A stretch of DNA of 64,000 nt from Prolixibacteraceae bacterium (GTDB taxonomy: Bacteria > Bacteroidota > Bacteroidia > Bacteroidales > Prolixibacteraceae). The translations under genes were made by a program, and so were the position numbers. Below are positions 1 through 8,300 of this stretch, piece after piece. The DNA lies in contig JAIOZY010000006.1 of NCBI GenBank assembly GCA_021740385.1, positions 1 through 64,000 of the forward strand, in the 5' to 3' direction. The notes below the pieces were generated by a model. It worked only from the letters and a program-made list of their open reading frames with translations, was not told the origin of the DNA and made no database searches. The stretch's first letter is position 1, and every line of letters starts with the position of its first letter.

Positions 1-136
1 AACCCAAAATAGTTCATCCTAATGTTTAACTTGTGCAACAGATAAAGATAACATATTAACAGAGGAGCCGGATACGGGAAACCTGTACGTCCGGATCTGC
101 GGGGGGATAGGCAGAGCAATCCGCCATTCTATCCCG
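1..136 (+). mobile_element. 3' end of a group II intron (domains V and VI)
   Basis: Positions 65-97 fold as a group II intron domain V: a basal helix GAGCCGGA/TCCGGATC (one G-A mismatch), the AGC catalytic triad at 66-68, a two-base CG bulge at 88-89 and an apical stem closed over a GGAAAC loop. The next stretch (about 101-136) forms a domain VI-like stem, GGGATAG paired with CTATCCC, and ends in CCCGAT, the usual AY-type intron terminus. The intron-encoded reverse transcriptase would lie left of base 1. A short open frame ending at the TAA at 27-29 could be its last codons, but that is unproven. The family assignment rests on domain V, which is a strong signature; the exact 3' splice site is inferred. 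Confidence 0.7.
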
Positions 137-473
137 ATTAGAAGCTTAGCTGAGGAGATGTTTTAGAATTTTAATAAAAACAGCGTTATTACTTTTAGGT
201 ACTACTGCTACAAAGGGTATCGTTCAATGGCGAGATAGGTGGTTTGCAAGCGTTTGTTTTTCAATTTTGCTTATCTTGTAACCTGACATGTAAGAGCGTT
301 GAAATTGCCAACGAAACCATGCCCAAAACGTTAGCAACAAAGTAAAACGCTGTTAACTAATTGATCTTCAATTAAAATAAACAACAATAAAGAAGGCTGA
401 AAGTAATAAAATCGGATTAGTTTCTTTTCAAAATCAAAATATTTAATCAAATTATGATTAAAACTCAAAAAAT
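137..473. other. Non-coding stretch with inverted repeats
   Basis: No gene is visible between the intron end and the next start codon. The stretch is AT-rich. It contains a short inverted repeat, TTGCCAACG (305-313) with CGTTAGCAA (329-337), and a wider pair, AACAGCGTT (179-187) with AACGCTGTT (346-354). These could be remnants of mobile-element or integron-type recombination sites, but no consensus core site is recognisable. Confidence 0.4.
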
Positions 474-1136
474 ATGAAAAACAATTATTCGATTCTGTCA
501 CCTTACTTCAAAAGTATTGGCATCATATTTATTTTACTAATTTTCTCCTTTATCACTACAATCGGTCAAATTCCACAAACTGACTTTCGATTACAAAAAT
601 TGAATAACCTCTATGTAGGTGTAGATAATCCATTGGATATTGTCTCCATGAATGAGTTTGATAGCATTTCATTCTCCAACGGTACCATAATACCAAATAA
701 ATTTTCACCAACCAAAAGTATGAGTTTCTTAATAACTCCAGACAAAGTCGACAATTCTGGAGAAAGTAAAGTTACTATTTACCTTAATGGCAACCCTCTT
801 GATGAAATGAATTATCGTTCTATATTAACACCATTACCAAAAGTACAATTTGCAAGAAAAAGTAATAGAGCAACCTTTTGTGTTGAATGTAATTTAGAAG
901 CGGTTATGAAGGATTTTGATTATGATGTACATTTTGAAATTATTTCATTTGATTTAGTAGTCATAATAAATGGCGAACAAATTATGTTAACATCGAATAG
1001 TAACAAATTAACTCATCAGCAAAAAGCAATTCTTTACCAATTGACAACCGGGGACACCGTATTTCTCGAAAATATAAAAGTAACAGGACCAGGGGGAATA
1101 CGTTCGGCTGAACCAATAAAAGTTGTCGTTCAGTAA
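474..1136 (+). CDS. Orphan secreted GldM C-terminal-domain-like protein
   Basis: A 220-residue protein with a hydrophobic segment at about residues 15-32, consistent with a signal peptide or anchor, so it probably acts outside the inner membrane. Two stretches resemble the C-terminal Ig-like domains of the gliding/type IX secretion motor protein GldM: YVGVDNPLDI at about 47-56 and GDTVFLENIKVTGPGG near the C-terminus. Full GldM is about 500 residues with an N-terminal membrane helix that contacts GldL; here only about one and a half of the periplasmic domains are present, and no gldL or gldN is adjacent. It therefore looks like a stand-alone relative rather than the motor component. The family link is by eye; its function is unknown. 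Confidence 0.6.
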   Translation: MKNNYSILSPYFKSIGIIFILLIFSFITTIGQIPQTDFRLQKLNNLYVGVDNPLDIVSMNEFDSISFSNGTIIPNKFSPTKSMSFLITPDKVDNSGESKVTIYLNGNPLDEMNYRSILTPLPKVQFARKSNRATFCVECNLEAVMKDFDYDVHFEIISFDLVVIINGEQIMLTSNSNKLTHQQKAILYQLTTGDTVFLENIKVTGPGGIRSAEPIKVVVQ

Positions 1137-1763
1137 CAGTTCACCAAAGTCCCGCCGGTATAGGTTATTAACTGTTTCCCAAGTTGTTAACTCACCCTGC
1201 AACCCCCTTTTTCAACATCAACATTATTTTATTGAAAATAATTGTTTTGCTAATCTAAAGGTACCCGTGGAAAAAATCAAATCAATAATGTTTTTTTAAC
1301 GTTCATATGTCACACATTCTGCATGTTACAATGAATTTGGGAATAATTAACTCATCACTGCTAAATGCTAATTTTATGTTTCCAGGTATATAAATATTAA
1401 AAGCAAAAGATTCTTTATAGGAAAACCAACTTCCAAAAGAGAATCATGTTAAATTATTTGACACTCTGTGTATGATAAATTTACAATGTCTTTTACAAGA
1501 AGAAACAATAAAGCATTGGATATGTTTAGATTACAATTTCAGCATCTTATTTGAACTTGATGAATTCGTACGAAATCAAGTTTAATATTATGAAACGAAG
1601 TATGGGCTTTTTCACTCTTTATTTTAAGTTTTTTAGAATTCTTATCAGCAAGATGGCCTTATTGAAACCGAACAAGAAATTTGGTTGATGCGATGAAGTA
1701 TGAATATTACGAATTTTGAATATTAAATTAATAATAAGGTAAAAAATCTTTAACCACTTGGCC
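1137..1763. other. AT-rich gap without a recognisable gene
   Basis: About 630 bases with no supported gene. The longest suggestive stretch is a 32-codon frame starting at 1591 that encodes a hydrophobic, basic peptide; it has no convincing relatives by eye. No terminator or clear promoter was seen. The region probably carries the promoter of the downstream permease and possibly eroded sequence. Confidence 0.4.
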
Positions 1764-4121
1764 ATGAAACTGAAAATTGCATTAAGAAATCTATTCAAAA
1801 ATAAGGTTGATACATTTATTAACATGAGCGGACTGGCAATTGGGATTGCCGTCTTTTTCGTAATTACCATGTACTCCACACATGAATTGAGTTATGATAA
1901 ATTCAATAGTAATTATAAAAATATCTATCAGGTTAATATCGGTGAAAATTTTTACACAAGTGCTCCACTTGCCAATTTAATGAAGGAAAGCATACCGGAA
2001 ATACGGTCTGTTACCCGGATTGATTATTATGCGGGAGGAGGTCAATCTCCTTTTATTGAGGTTGATGAAAATGGTGGATCATCAAAAAAAGTAAAAGTTA
2101 AAAATGTTGCTTTCGCCGACAATACTTTTTTCGACCTTTTTAGTTTTAAGGTAATCTATGGCAATCCAAACACTGCTTTAAATAATCCATATTCAATTGT
2201 GTTAACCCGGAATACGTCACAGCTTTTGTTTGGAACCGATAATTCAGTAGGTAAATCCATCCATTATATTGGAGACAGGTCTAACCTGCCCGAAATGGAT
2301 ATGACGGTAACCGCAGTTATTGAAAATATTCCAGACAATTCATCGGTAACCTTTAATGCCGTAGCATCTTTCGCAACATTAATCTCCATTAAACCAACAG
2401 GAGTGGATATGGATTCAGACTGGTCAAACTGGATGTATAGTACCTTTGCTTTATTAGATAATGGCAACAGAAAAGTCGTCGAAGAGAAATTAGGCAAATT
2501 ATGGGATAAATTGGAGACAATACATTTAGCTGAAAATGAACATCAGGAAATTGGTATCGTTTCGTTGTCGGATATTCCGTTTCATAACAATAATAAGCGA
2601 CAATTAATTTTACTTATTCAGCTTGTCGGAATATTTATTTTAGCCCTGGCAATTGTTAATTTCGTTAACCTTACTATTGGTAAATCGTTATTGCGTGCGA
2701 GAGAAATTGGTATCCGAAAAGTTATTGGTTCATTACGCTTCGAACTCATCAAACAATTTCTTTTTGAATCGGTACTTATCGGTGTTTTGGTTGCACCGGT
2801 TTCATTATTAATGATCAAGCTTAGTGAGTCTTACTTTATTAATATTACTCATGCTCAGATTTCATTTGATATTATCCATCAACCATTACTGATTGTATAC
2901 TTTGCAATAAGTATCCTTGTAATAGGTATTATTGCGGGCATTTATCCTGCATTTTATCTATCATCTTTTAAAATAACATCTATTTTGAAAGGAGGAGCCA
3001 CAAAAGGGAAAAAGAGGACCTCTTTACAATTTGGACTTTTTGTTTTTCAATTTGTTATTTCAATTTCTCTGATTATTTGTACGATAATGATCTCGAAACA
3101 AATTGATTTTGTGAAGGGTAAATCACTGGGATTAAATACGGCGAATATTATAGACTTTAATGAGAGTAAACAAATTGGACAGGAGTATAACGTATTTAAA
3201 AAGAGGCTTCTAAGCAACCCGAATATTCTATCGGTAACACGATCGAATAACGGATTAGGGAAAGATCTTCCTATGACTGCGACATGCGAGTATAATGGAA
3301 CAAAGAAAACATTTACTGTTACAACTGTCGATCCTGATTTTATTCCAACGATGGATATTAAGATGCTCGATGGCAGGAATTTTTCATGGGAGATTCAAGG
3401 TGATAAGAAAGGGGCAATTATTATTAATGAAACCTTTGCTAAAGAATTAGGTCTAAAGTCAGTTTTGAATGCTGAAGTTATACTTTCCAACAAAAAAGTA
3501 AAAATTATTGGTGTGACTAAAGACTTTTTTTATGATTCTTTCCGCCAAACACTGAAACCATCTGCTTTGTGGTATGCCGATTGGAATTCACATATTCACA
3601 TTAAAATAAACAATCAAAATACAGCACAGTCTATAAAATATATTGAAGATTTATGGAATGAGCTTTCGCCACAAACACCTTTTGAATACGAATTTCTGGA
3701 CAAAATTTATGGTCAGTTATACAAGTCGGAAGAAAATTTACAAAAGATATTTACCACCTTTTCCGTAATTGCGATTATTATTGCTTGTCTTGGGTTGTTT
3801 GGGTTGGTTTTAAATAGCACTCAGCAACGTTTGAAAGAAATCAGTATCCGCAAAATAAACGGAGCTAAAATATCAGAAGTTATGATAATGCTCAACAAGG
3901 ATTTTTTAAAATGGATAGCGATTTCATTTATAATTGCCTGTCCAATAGCTTTATATGCCATGCATAAATGGCTTAATAATTTTGCCTATAAAACTGAATT
4001 AAGCTTGTGGGTATTTGCTTTCGCTGGTTTGTTGGCATTGGGAATTGCGTTACTTACAGTAAGCTGGCAAAGTTGGCGGGCAGCTACCAGGAATCCGGTA
4101 GAGGCACTGAGATATGAATAA
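1764..4121 (+). CDS. FtsX/MacB-type ABC transporter permease
   Basis: A 785-residue inner-membrane protein with the layout of Bacteroidota FtsX/MacB permeases. An N-terminal helix at about 18-38 is followed by a large periplasmic MacB_PCD domain (about 40-280), helices at about 281, 331 and 373, a repeat of helix plus periplasmic domain (helix about 422, domain to about 660), then helices at about 664, 713 and 747. Both FtsX halves carry the REIGIRKV/KEISIRKI cytoplasmic motif. The family uses ATP hydrolysed by a separate MacB/LolD-like ATPase to move lipids, lipoproteins or peptides, or to signal. No ATPase gene is next to it, so the partner must be encoded elsewhere. The ATG at 1764 is preferred to the in-frame TTG two codons upstream because MKLKIALRN is the usual family start. 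Confidence 0.9.
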   Translation: MKLKIALRNLFKNKVDTFINMSGLAIGIAVFFVITMYSTHELSYDKFNSNYKNIYQVNIGENFYTSAPLANLMKESIPEIRSVTRIDYYAGGGQSPFIEVDENGGSSKKVKVKNVAFADNTFFDLFSFKVIYGNPNTALNNPYSIVLTRNTSQLLFGTDNSVGKSIHYIGDRSNLPEMDMTVTAVIENIPDNSSVTFNAVASFATLISIKPTGVDMDSDWSNWMYSTFALLDNGNRKVVEEKLGKLWDKLETIHLAENEHQEIGIVSLSDIPFHNNNKRQLILLIQLVGIFILALAIVNFVNLTIGKSLLRAREIGIRKVIGSLRFELIKQFLFESVLIGVLVAPVSLLMIKLSESYFINITHAQISFDIIHQPLLIVYFAISILVIGIIAGIYPAFYLSSFKITSILKGGATKGKKRTSLQFGLFVFQFVISISLIICTIMISKQIDFVKGKSLGLNTANIIDFNESKQIGQEYNVFKKRLLSNPNILSVTRSNNGLGKDLPMTATCEYNGTKKTFTVTTVDPDFIPTMDIKMLDGRNFSWEIQGDKKGAIIINETFAKELGLKSVLNAEVILSNKKVKIIGVTKDFFYDSFRQTLKPSALWYADWNSHIHIKINNQNTAQSIKYIEDLWNELSPQTPFEYEFLDKIYGQLYKSEENLQKIFTTFSVIAIIIACLGLFGLVLNSTQQRLKEISIRKINGAKISEVMIMLNKDFLKWIAISFIIACPIALYAMHKWLNNFAYKTELSLWVFAFAGLLALGIALLTVSWQSWRAATRNPVEALRYE

Positions 4122-4171
4122 GCAAAATAAGTTAATATGATAAAGTGAGTGTTTCGGGAAAATTAATTTGA

Positions 4172-4458
4172 TTATTCATGGCTTTTGGAAATGGAATATT
4201 TGAGGAAGTTCTTTGGAGAGGCGTATATATTGAATTATTTCCTAATAACATTTTTTTGGTGTAATATGGCCAACAATTTGGTTTGCTATTTGGCATTTAG
4301 CACCTGGATTTGTATCAGGAACCTTTAACCCAATATTACTTATGTCAGGAGCTTTTTTCTTTGGATTATGCTGGTCTATTGTTTCATGGAAATCAAAATC
4401 AATTAGAATTTCTACATTTTCACATATTCTTACTGGATTAGTCAGAATATTTATATAA
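4172..4458 (+). pseudogene. Remnant of a CPBP (CAAX-like) intramembrane protease
   Basis: The first frame encodes FGNGIFEEVLWRGVYIELF, containing the EExxxR motif of CPBP/Abi intramembrane metalloproteases, then meets TAA at 4264-4266. The other frame continues with WFAIWHLAPG, carrying the expected second-motif histidine, and runs to the TAA at 4456-4458. The two pieces would join if the run of seven T at about 4254-4260 had eight, so a one-base loss is the simplest explanation. The four or so N-terminal membrane segments expected in the family are missing, since a stop lies just upstream at 4169-4171. It is therefore both 5'-truncated and frameshifted, and most likely dead. A sequencing error could explain only the frameshift. 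Confidence 0.75.
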
Positions 4459-4492
4459 AACAACGATCAAATCAATCGCACTATACATAACA

Positions 4493-4602
4493 CGCCATAT
4501 AAGGAAATGCCGGTTTTTTGCGGTTAGACGAGTAAATATTAATTCGTAATTTGTGGGCAATGACAAGAAAAAAAATATGCATCGGCAACTCCTCATATGG
4601 CG
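4493..4602. repeat. Long imperfect inverted repeat
   Basis: Two 20-base arms, 4493-4512 and 4583-4602, are near-perfect reverse complements (cores CGCCATAT and ATATGGCG, with two small mismatched positions) and enclose about 70 bases. TAAC just outside the left arm can pair with GTTA outside the right arm. The shape, an extended imperfect hairpin with extrahelical bases, resembles an integron attC site or a MITE end, but the core does not match the attC consensus. It sits between the CPBP remnant and cheD. Confidence 0.5.
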
Positions 4603-4723
4603 GAATCGTTAAAGCGTATTTTTTTTACCCTCAACCGATGTTAAAACATCAATTACAAAAAATAATTTATTAACTTTATTGCACAATCAAGATTAAAAGT
4701 CAAGATTAACAGTGGCATAACAG

Positions 4724-5212
4724 GTGAGGGAGATTGTCGATGTCTTAACAGGTGAAGTTAAAGCTGCCGGAGTCAATTCAATATTGAAATCAGCAGCTAT
4801 AGGCTCTTGTATCGTTGTCGCTGCATTTTATCCACAAAAGGTTGTCGGTGCAATGGCTCATGTTATGCTGCCGGGAAAAGCATCTGAAAAAAATGAAGGT
4901 ATTAAATTTCGATACGCAGAGGATGCCATAAACGAATTGCTATTGCAGTTGAACGTACCTGCAAAAAATTATCGCGAAATCACCATTTGTCTTATTGGAG
5001 CAGGAAATGTGCTGAAGCGGGAAGATGATTCAATATGCCAGAAAAATATTGGATCGGTGCTTGATATCCTGGCTCAAAAAAAGCTAAAGGTTGAAGCCCG
5101 TGCTTTGGGAGGAATGAAGCGTCGATCGGCACGTTTCGATGTTGCAAGAGGTGAAATTTACTTTACTGAAGATGGCTCGGAAGAGTTGCTGTTATGGAGA
5201 AGGGATGCATAA
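4724..5212 (+). CDS. cheD: Chemoreceptor glutamine deamidase CheD
   Basis: A 162-residue protein with the CheD signature: IGSCIVVAAF near residue 27 carries the catalytic cysteine, AHVMLPG near residue 46 carries the histidine, and the conserved C-terminal block GGMKRRSARFDVARGE follows. CheD deamidates glutamines in chemoreceptors and tunes signalling in chemotaxis systems. The start is a GTG. There are no receptor or other che genes in the window. Instead the next gene, 112 bases downstream on the same strand, is a giant multi-PAS hybrid histidine kinase, which suggests CheD here may modify a non-classical signalling protein; that link is inference. Family assignment is strong. Confidence 0.9.
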   Translation: MREIVDVLTGEVKAAGVNSILKSAAIGSCIVVAAFYPQKVVGAMAHVMLPGKASEKNEGIKFRYAEDAINELLLQLNVPAKNYREITICLIGAGNVLKREDDSICQKNIGSVLDILAQKKLKVEARALGGMKRRSARFDVARGEIYFTEDGSEELLLWRRDA

Positions 5213-5324
5213 ATTATTATTGATGTTCATTCCTGAGTTCCTTTTTCCGTACCTTCTGGGTTCTTAATTGCAAAGCTGAAATTGACCTGAATGCGAAAAT
5301 AGTTCTTATTAAAAAGAATATACA

Positions 5325-8300
5325 ATGACAAGCAAAAAGCATGTTTGCGATTCCGACCGGATAATTCGATTATTGGAAGACGGTTTTTTACGGGCAGATA
5401 ACGATGGCAATATCATCATGGCCAATGAAGCCATAGCAGTTATGTGCGGATATTCTTCACCCGAAGAGATGACCGGGTTGCATATGACAGAGCTGTATGC
5501 GAACGCACATGACAGGAGCAAGATGATTTCCGAGATCAGGTCGAAAGGAAAATTACGCAATTACGAACTTGAACTACGGCGCAAAGACGGTTCCCGCTTC
5601 TGGAGCCAGAATACTATCAAAACATTCAGCGATGAGAAGTGCAATGTGCTTGGAACCGAAGGTTTGATAAAGGATATCACCAAACAGCGGCAAACAGAAA
5701 CGGATCTTAAACATATTAGTCAATTGCTTGCTGCTACAGGTGAAATGGCCAGGGTTGGTGGTTGGCAAGTGGATACTGCCACAAACAAAGTCACCTGGTC
5801 AGACGAGACTTATCGGATACATGAAGTCCCGATGGATTACGAGCCAACTGTTGAGGAAGCAATCAACTTCTTTCATCCCGATGACCGGCCAATACTGAAG
5901 GAAGCTTTGAGGAAGGCTGTGGACAAGGGAGAACCTTATGACCTTACTTTGCGCTTTATCACTGCTAAAGGGAAACATCTGATCACGCGCACCAAATGTC
6001 GGGCTGAAATGAAAAATGGCAAAGTAACCAAGCTAAAAGGAACTTTTCAGGATGTAACTGATACGAAAAAAGCGGAAGAAAAACTACAGGCAGCCAATCA
6101 GCAATTAGCTGCCAACGAGCAACAGCTCCGTGCAGCCAACCAGCAGTTGAGTGCAGCCAATCAACAATTAGTAGCAAATGAGCAACAGCTTCGGGCTTCC
6201 AATCAGCAGCTAACCGCAATGAACCAGCAACTCGCTGCAACTGAACAACAGCTTAGGGCAAACGAGGTTGAATTGAATCAAGCACAACTATTTGCAGACA
6301 AAATAGCCAATACTACACCTGCTTTAGTGTACATCTATGATGCAAAAGAGCAAAAGAACATCTGGACCAACGATGTGCATAAAGCCTATTTTAGACGGTT
6401 GACCAACAACTATCCCAACATGGATTTGAATAACATAGCCGAATTCATTCATGAAGACGATTTTAATGAGGTTTTGGAGAAAGCACAGGAAATGAATGAC
6501 AATCCGGATTACAACAACTACAGTGTTGATATCCGGGTCAAATCAGTTGAAAACGAGTGGAAATGGATGATCCTTAAAGTTTCTACATTCAGCAGGGATA
6601 AAAACGGTAAATTACTGCAAACAATTGGTGCGCTTTTCGATATTACCGATCGGAAGAAAGCAGAACTCAACTTGAAAAAGCGCAACGAGTTCATTCAAAA
6701 GATATTGGACAATTTCCCGGTTGGAATTGCCACCAATGAGATTGACAGCAATAAAGTCACCTATATTAATCCAAAGTTTGCCGGGATATACGGCTGGCCC
6801 AAAGAGGAATTCCCTACGACACATCATTTCTTCGAGAAAGTTTTTCCCAATCCGGAGAAAAGGATGAAACTGCAACAAAAAATTATGGCAGACATTAAAA
6901 GCGGAGACCCGGAACGCATGAACTGGGACAACCTGGAAATCATAACCCAAAAAGGAGAAAAAAGAATTGTACACGCATTCAATATCCCATTGCTCGATCA
7001 AAACATCATGATTTCCACGGTGCAGGATGTAACAGAAAGAAAAAAGCAGGAAAGGTTGACCAATGCAAAAAGCACAATTTCACAACTCATACTGCATAAA
7101 GAAGACGACGATTTGTATGCCGGTGTATTGGATGCCGTGTTGAAAATTATGGAAAGCAAATACGGTGTGTTTGGATATATTAACAACGAGGGCGCATTGG
7201 TATGCCCATCTATGACAAAAGATATTTGGAGCGAATGCAACATGATGGACAAAACCATTGTTTTTCCAAAAAATACATGGGGCAATTCTATTTGGGGCAA
7301 CGGACTACGCGATAAAAAAGGAGCATATTCCAATAAACCATTTAAAGTACCCGAAGGCCATTTACCAGTTGACCGTTTTATGACCATACCATTGGTCTAT
7401 CAGAATAAAAGTGTGGGATTAATTTCTGTTGGAAACAAAGCGACAGATTATACCGATGATGATTTCAATTTATTACAGGAAATTGCTGATTATCTGGCAC
7501 CGGTAATTGCTGAGCAATATCAGCGAAAAATTGCATTAGAATCTTTGGTAGAAAGCGAGGAAAAATTCCGGTCACTGTATAATCAGTCGCCAATGGGCAT
7601 TTACATGCACGAACTTGATGGTCGTATTTCCGAAGTAAATGAAGTGGCCTGCCAGCAATTGGGTTACACCGAAGAGGAAATTTTAAAAATGTCCGTTTTC
7701 GATATCCATCCAAAATCCCCGGAAACAACCAATCTGCCTAAGGTTGAAATTTTAAAGCAATGGAAGAACTGGAAACCCGGTTTTATTCATACCATCACTG
7801 CTGAACACCAGCGTAAAGATGGAACGGTCTTTCCTGTAGAAGTAACAACGGGTCAGTTAAAATTTGGTGATAGAACCTTAATTTTATCCATGGTTCAGGA
7901 TATTAAAGCACGTAAGAAATATGAAGCGAAGATTCTTGATAGTCAGCAACGTTTAAAAGAAGCAGAAAAAATTGGCAAGCTGGGACATGTTGACTGGATT
8001 GTAGCTGAACAACGTTCGTATTGGTCCGATGAAGTATTCAGGATATACGAACGCGATCCCAACCTTGGTGTTCCCGGTTACGAGGAAATTATGAACCTGC
8101 ATGCACCAGAAGATGCCAAAAGACTGGAAACAGCAGTAATTGAAGCCTTGCAGAATGGTGCCGATTACGATCTTGACCTGGAGGCAATTATGCCATCGGG
8201 TAACAAAAAAACACTGCATATTATTGGAAAGCCTATAGCAGATAACAACGGAAATGTGACCAATATAAAATGTGTAGTTCAGGATATAACTGAACGCGTA

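Noticed and set aside
4493-4602. Integron attC site as a firm call
   Set aside because: The hairpin shape fits, but the terminal core sequences do not match the RYYYAAC/GTTRRRY consensus and no integrase is present.
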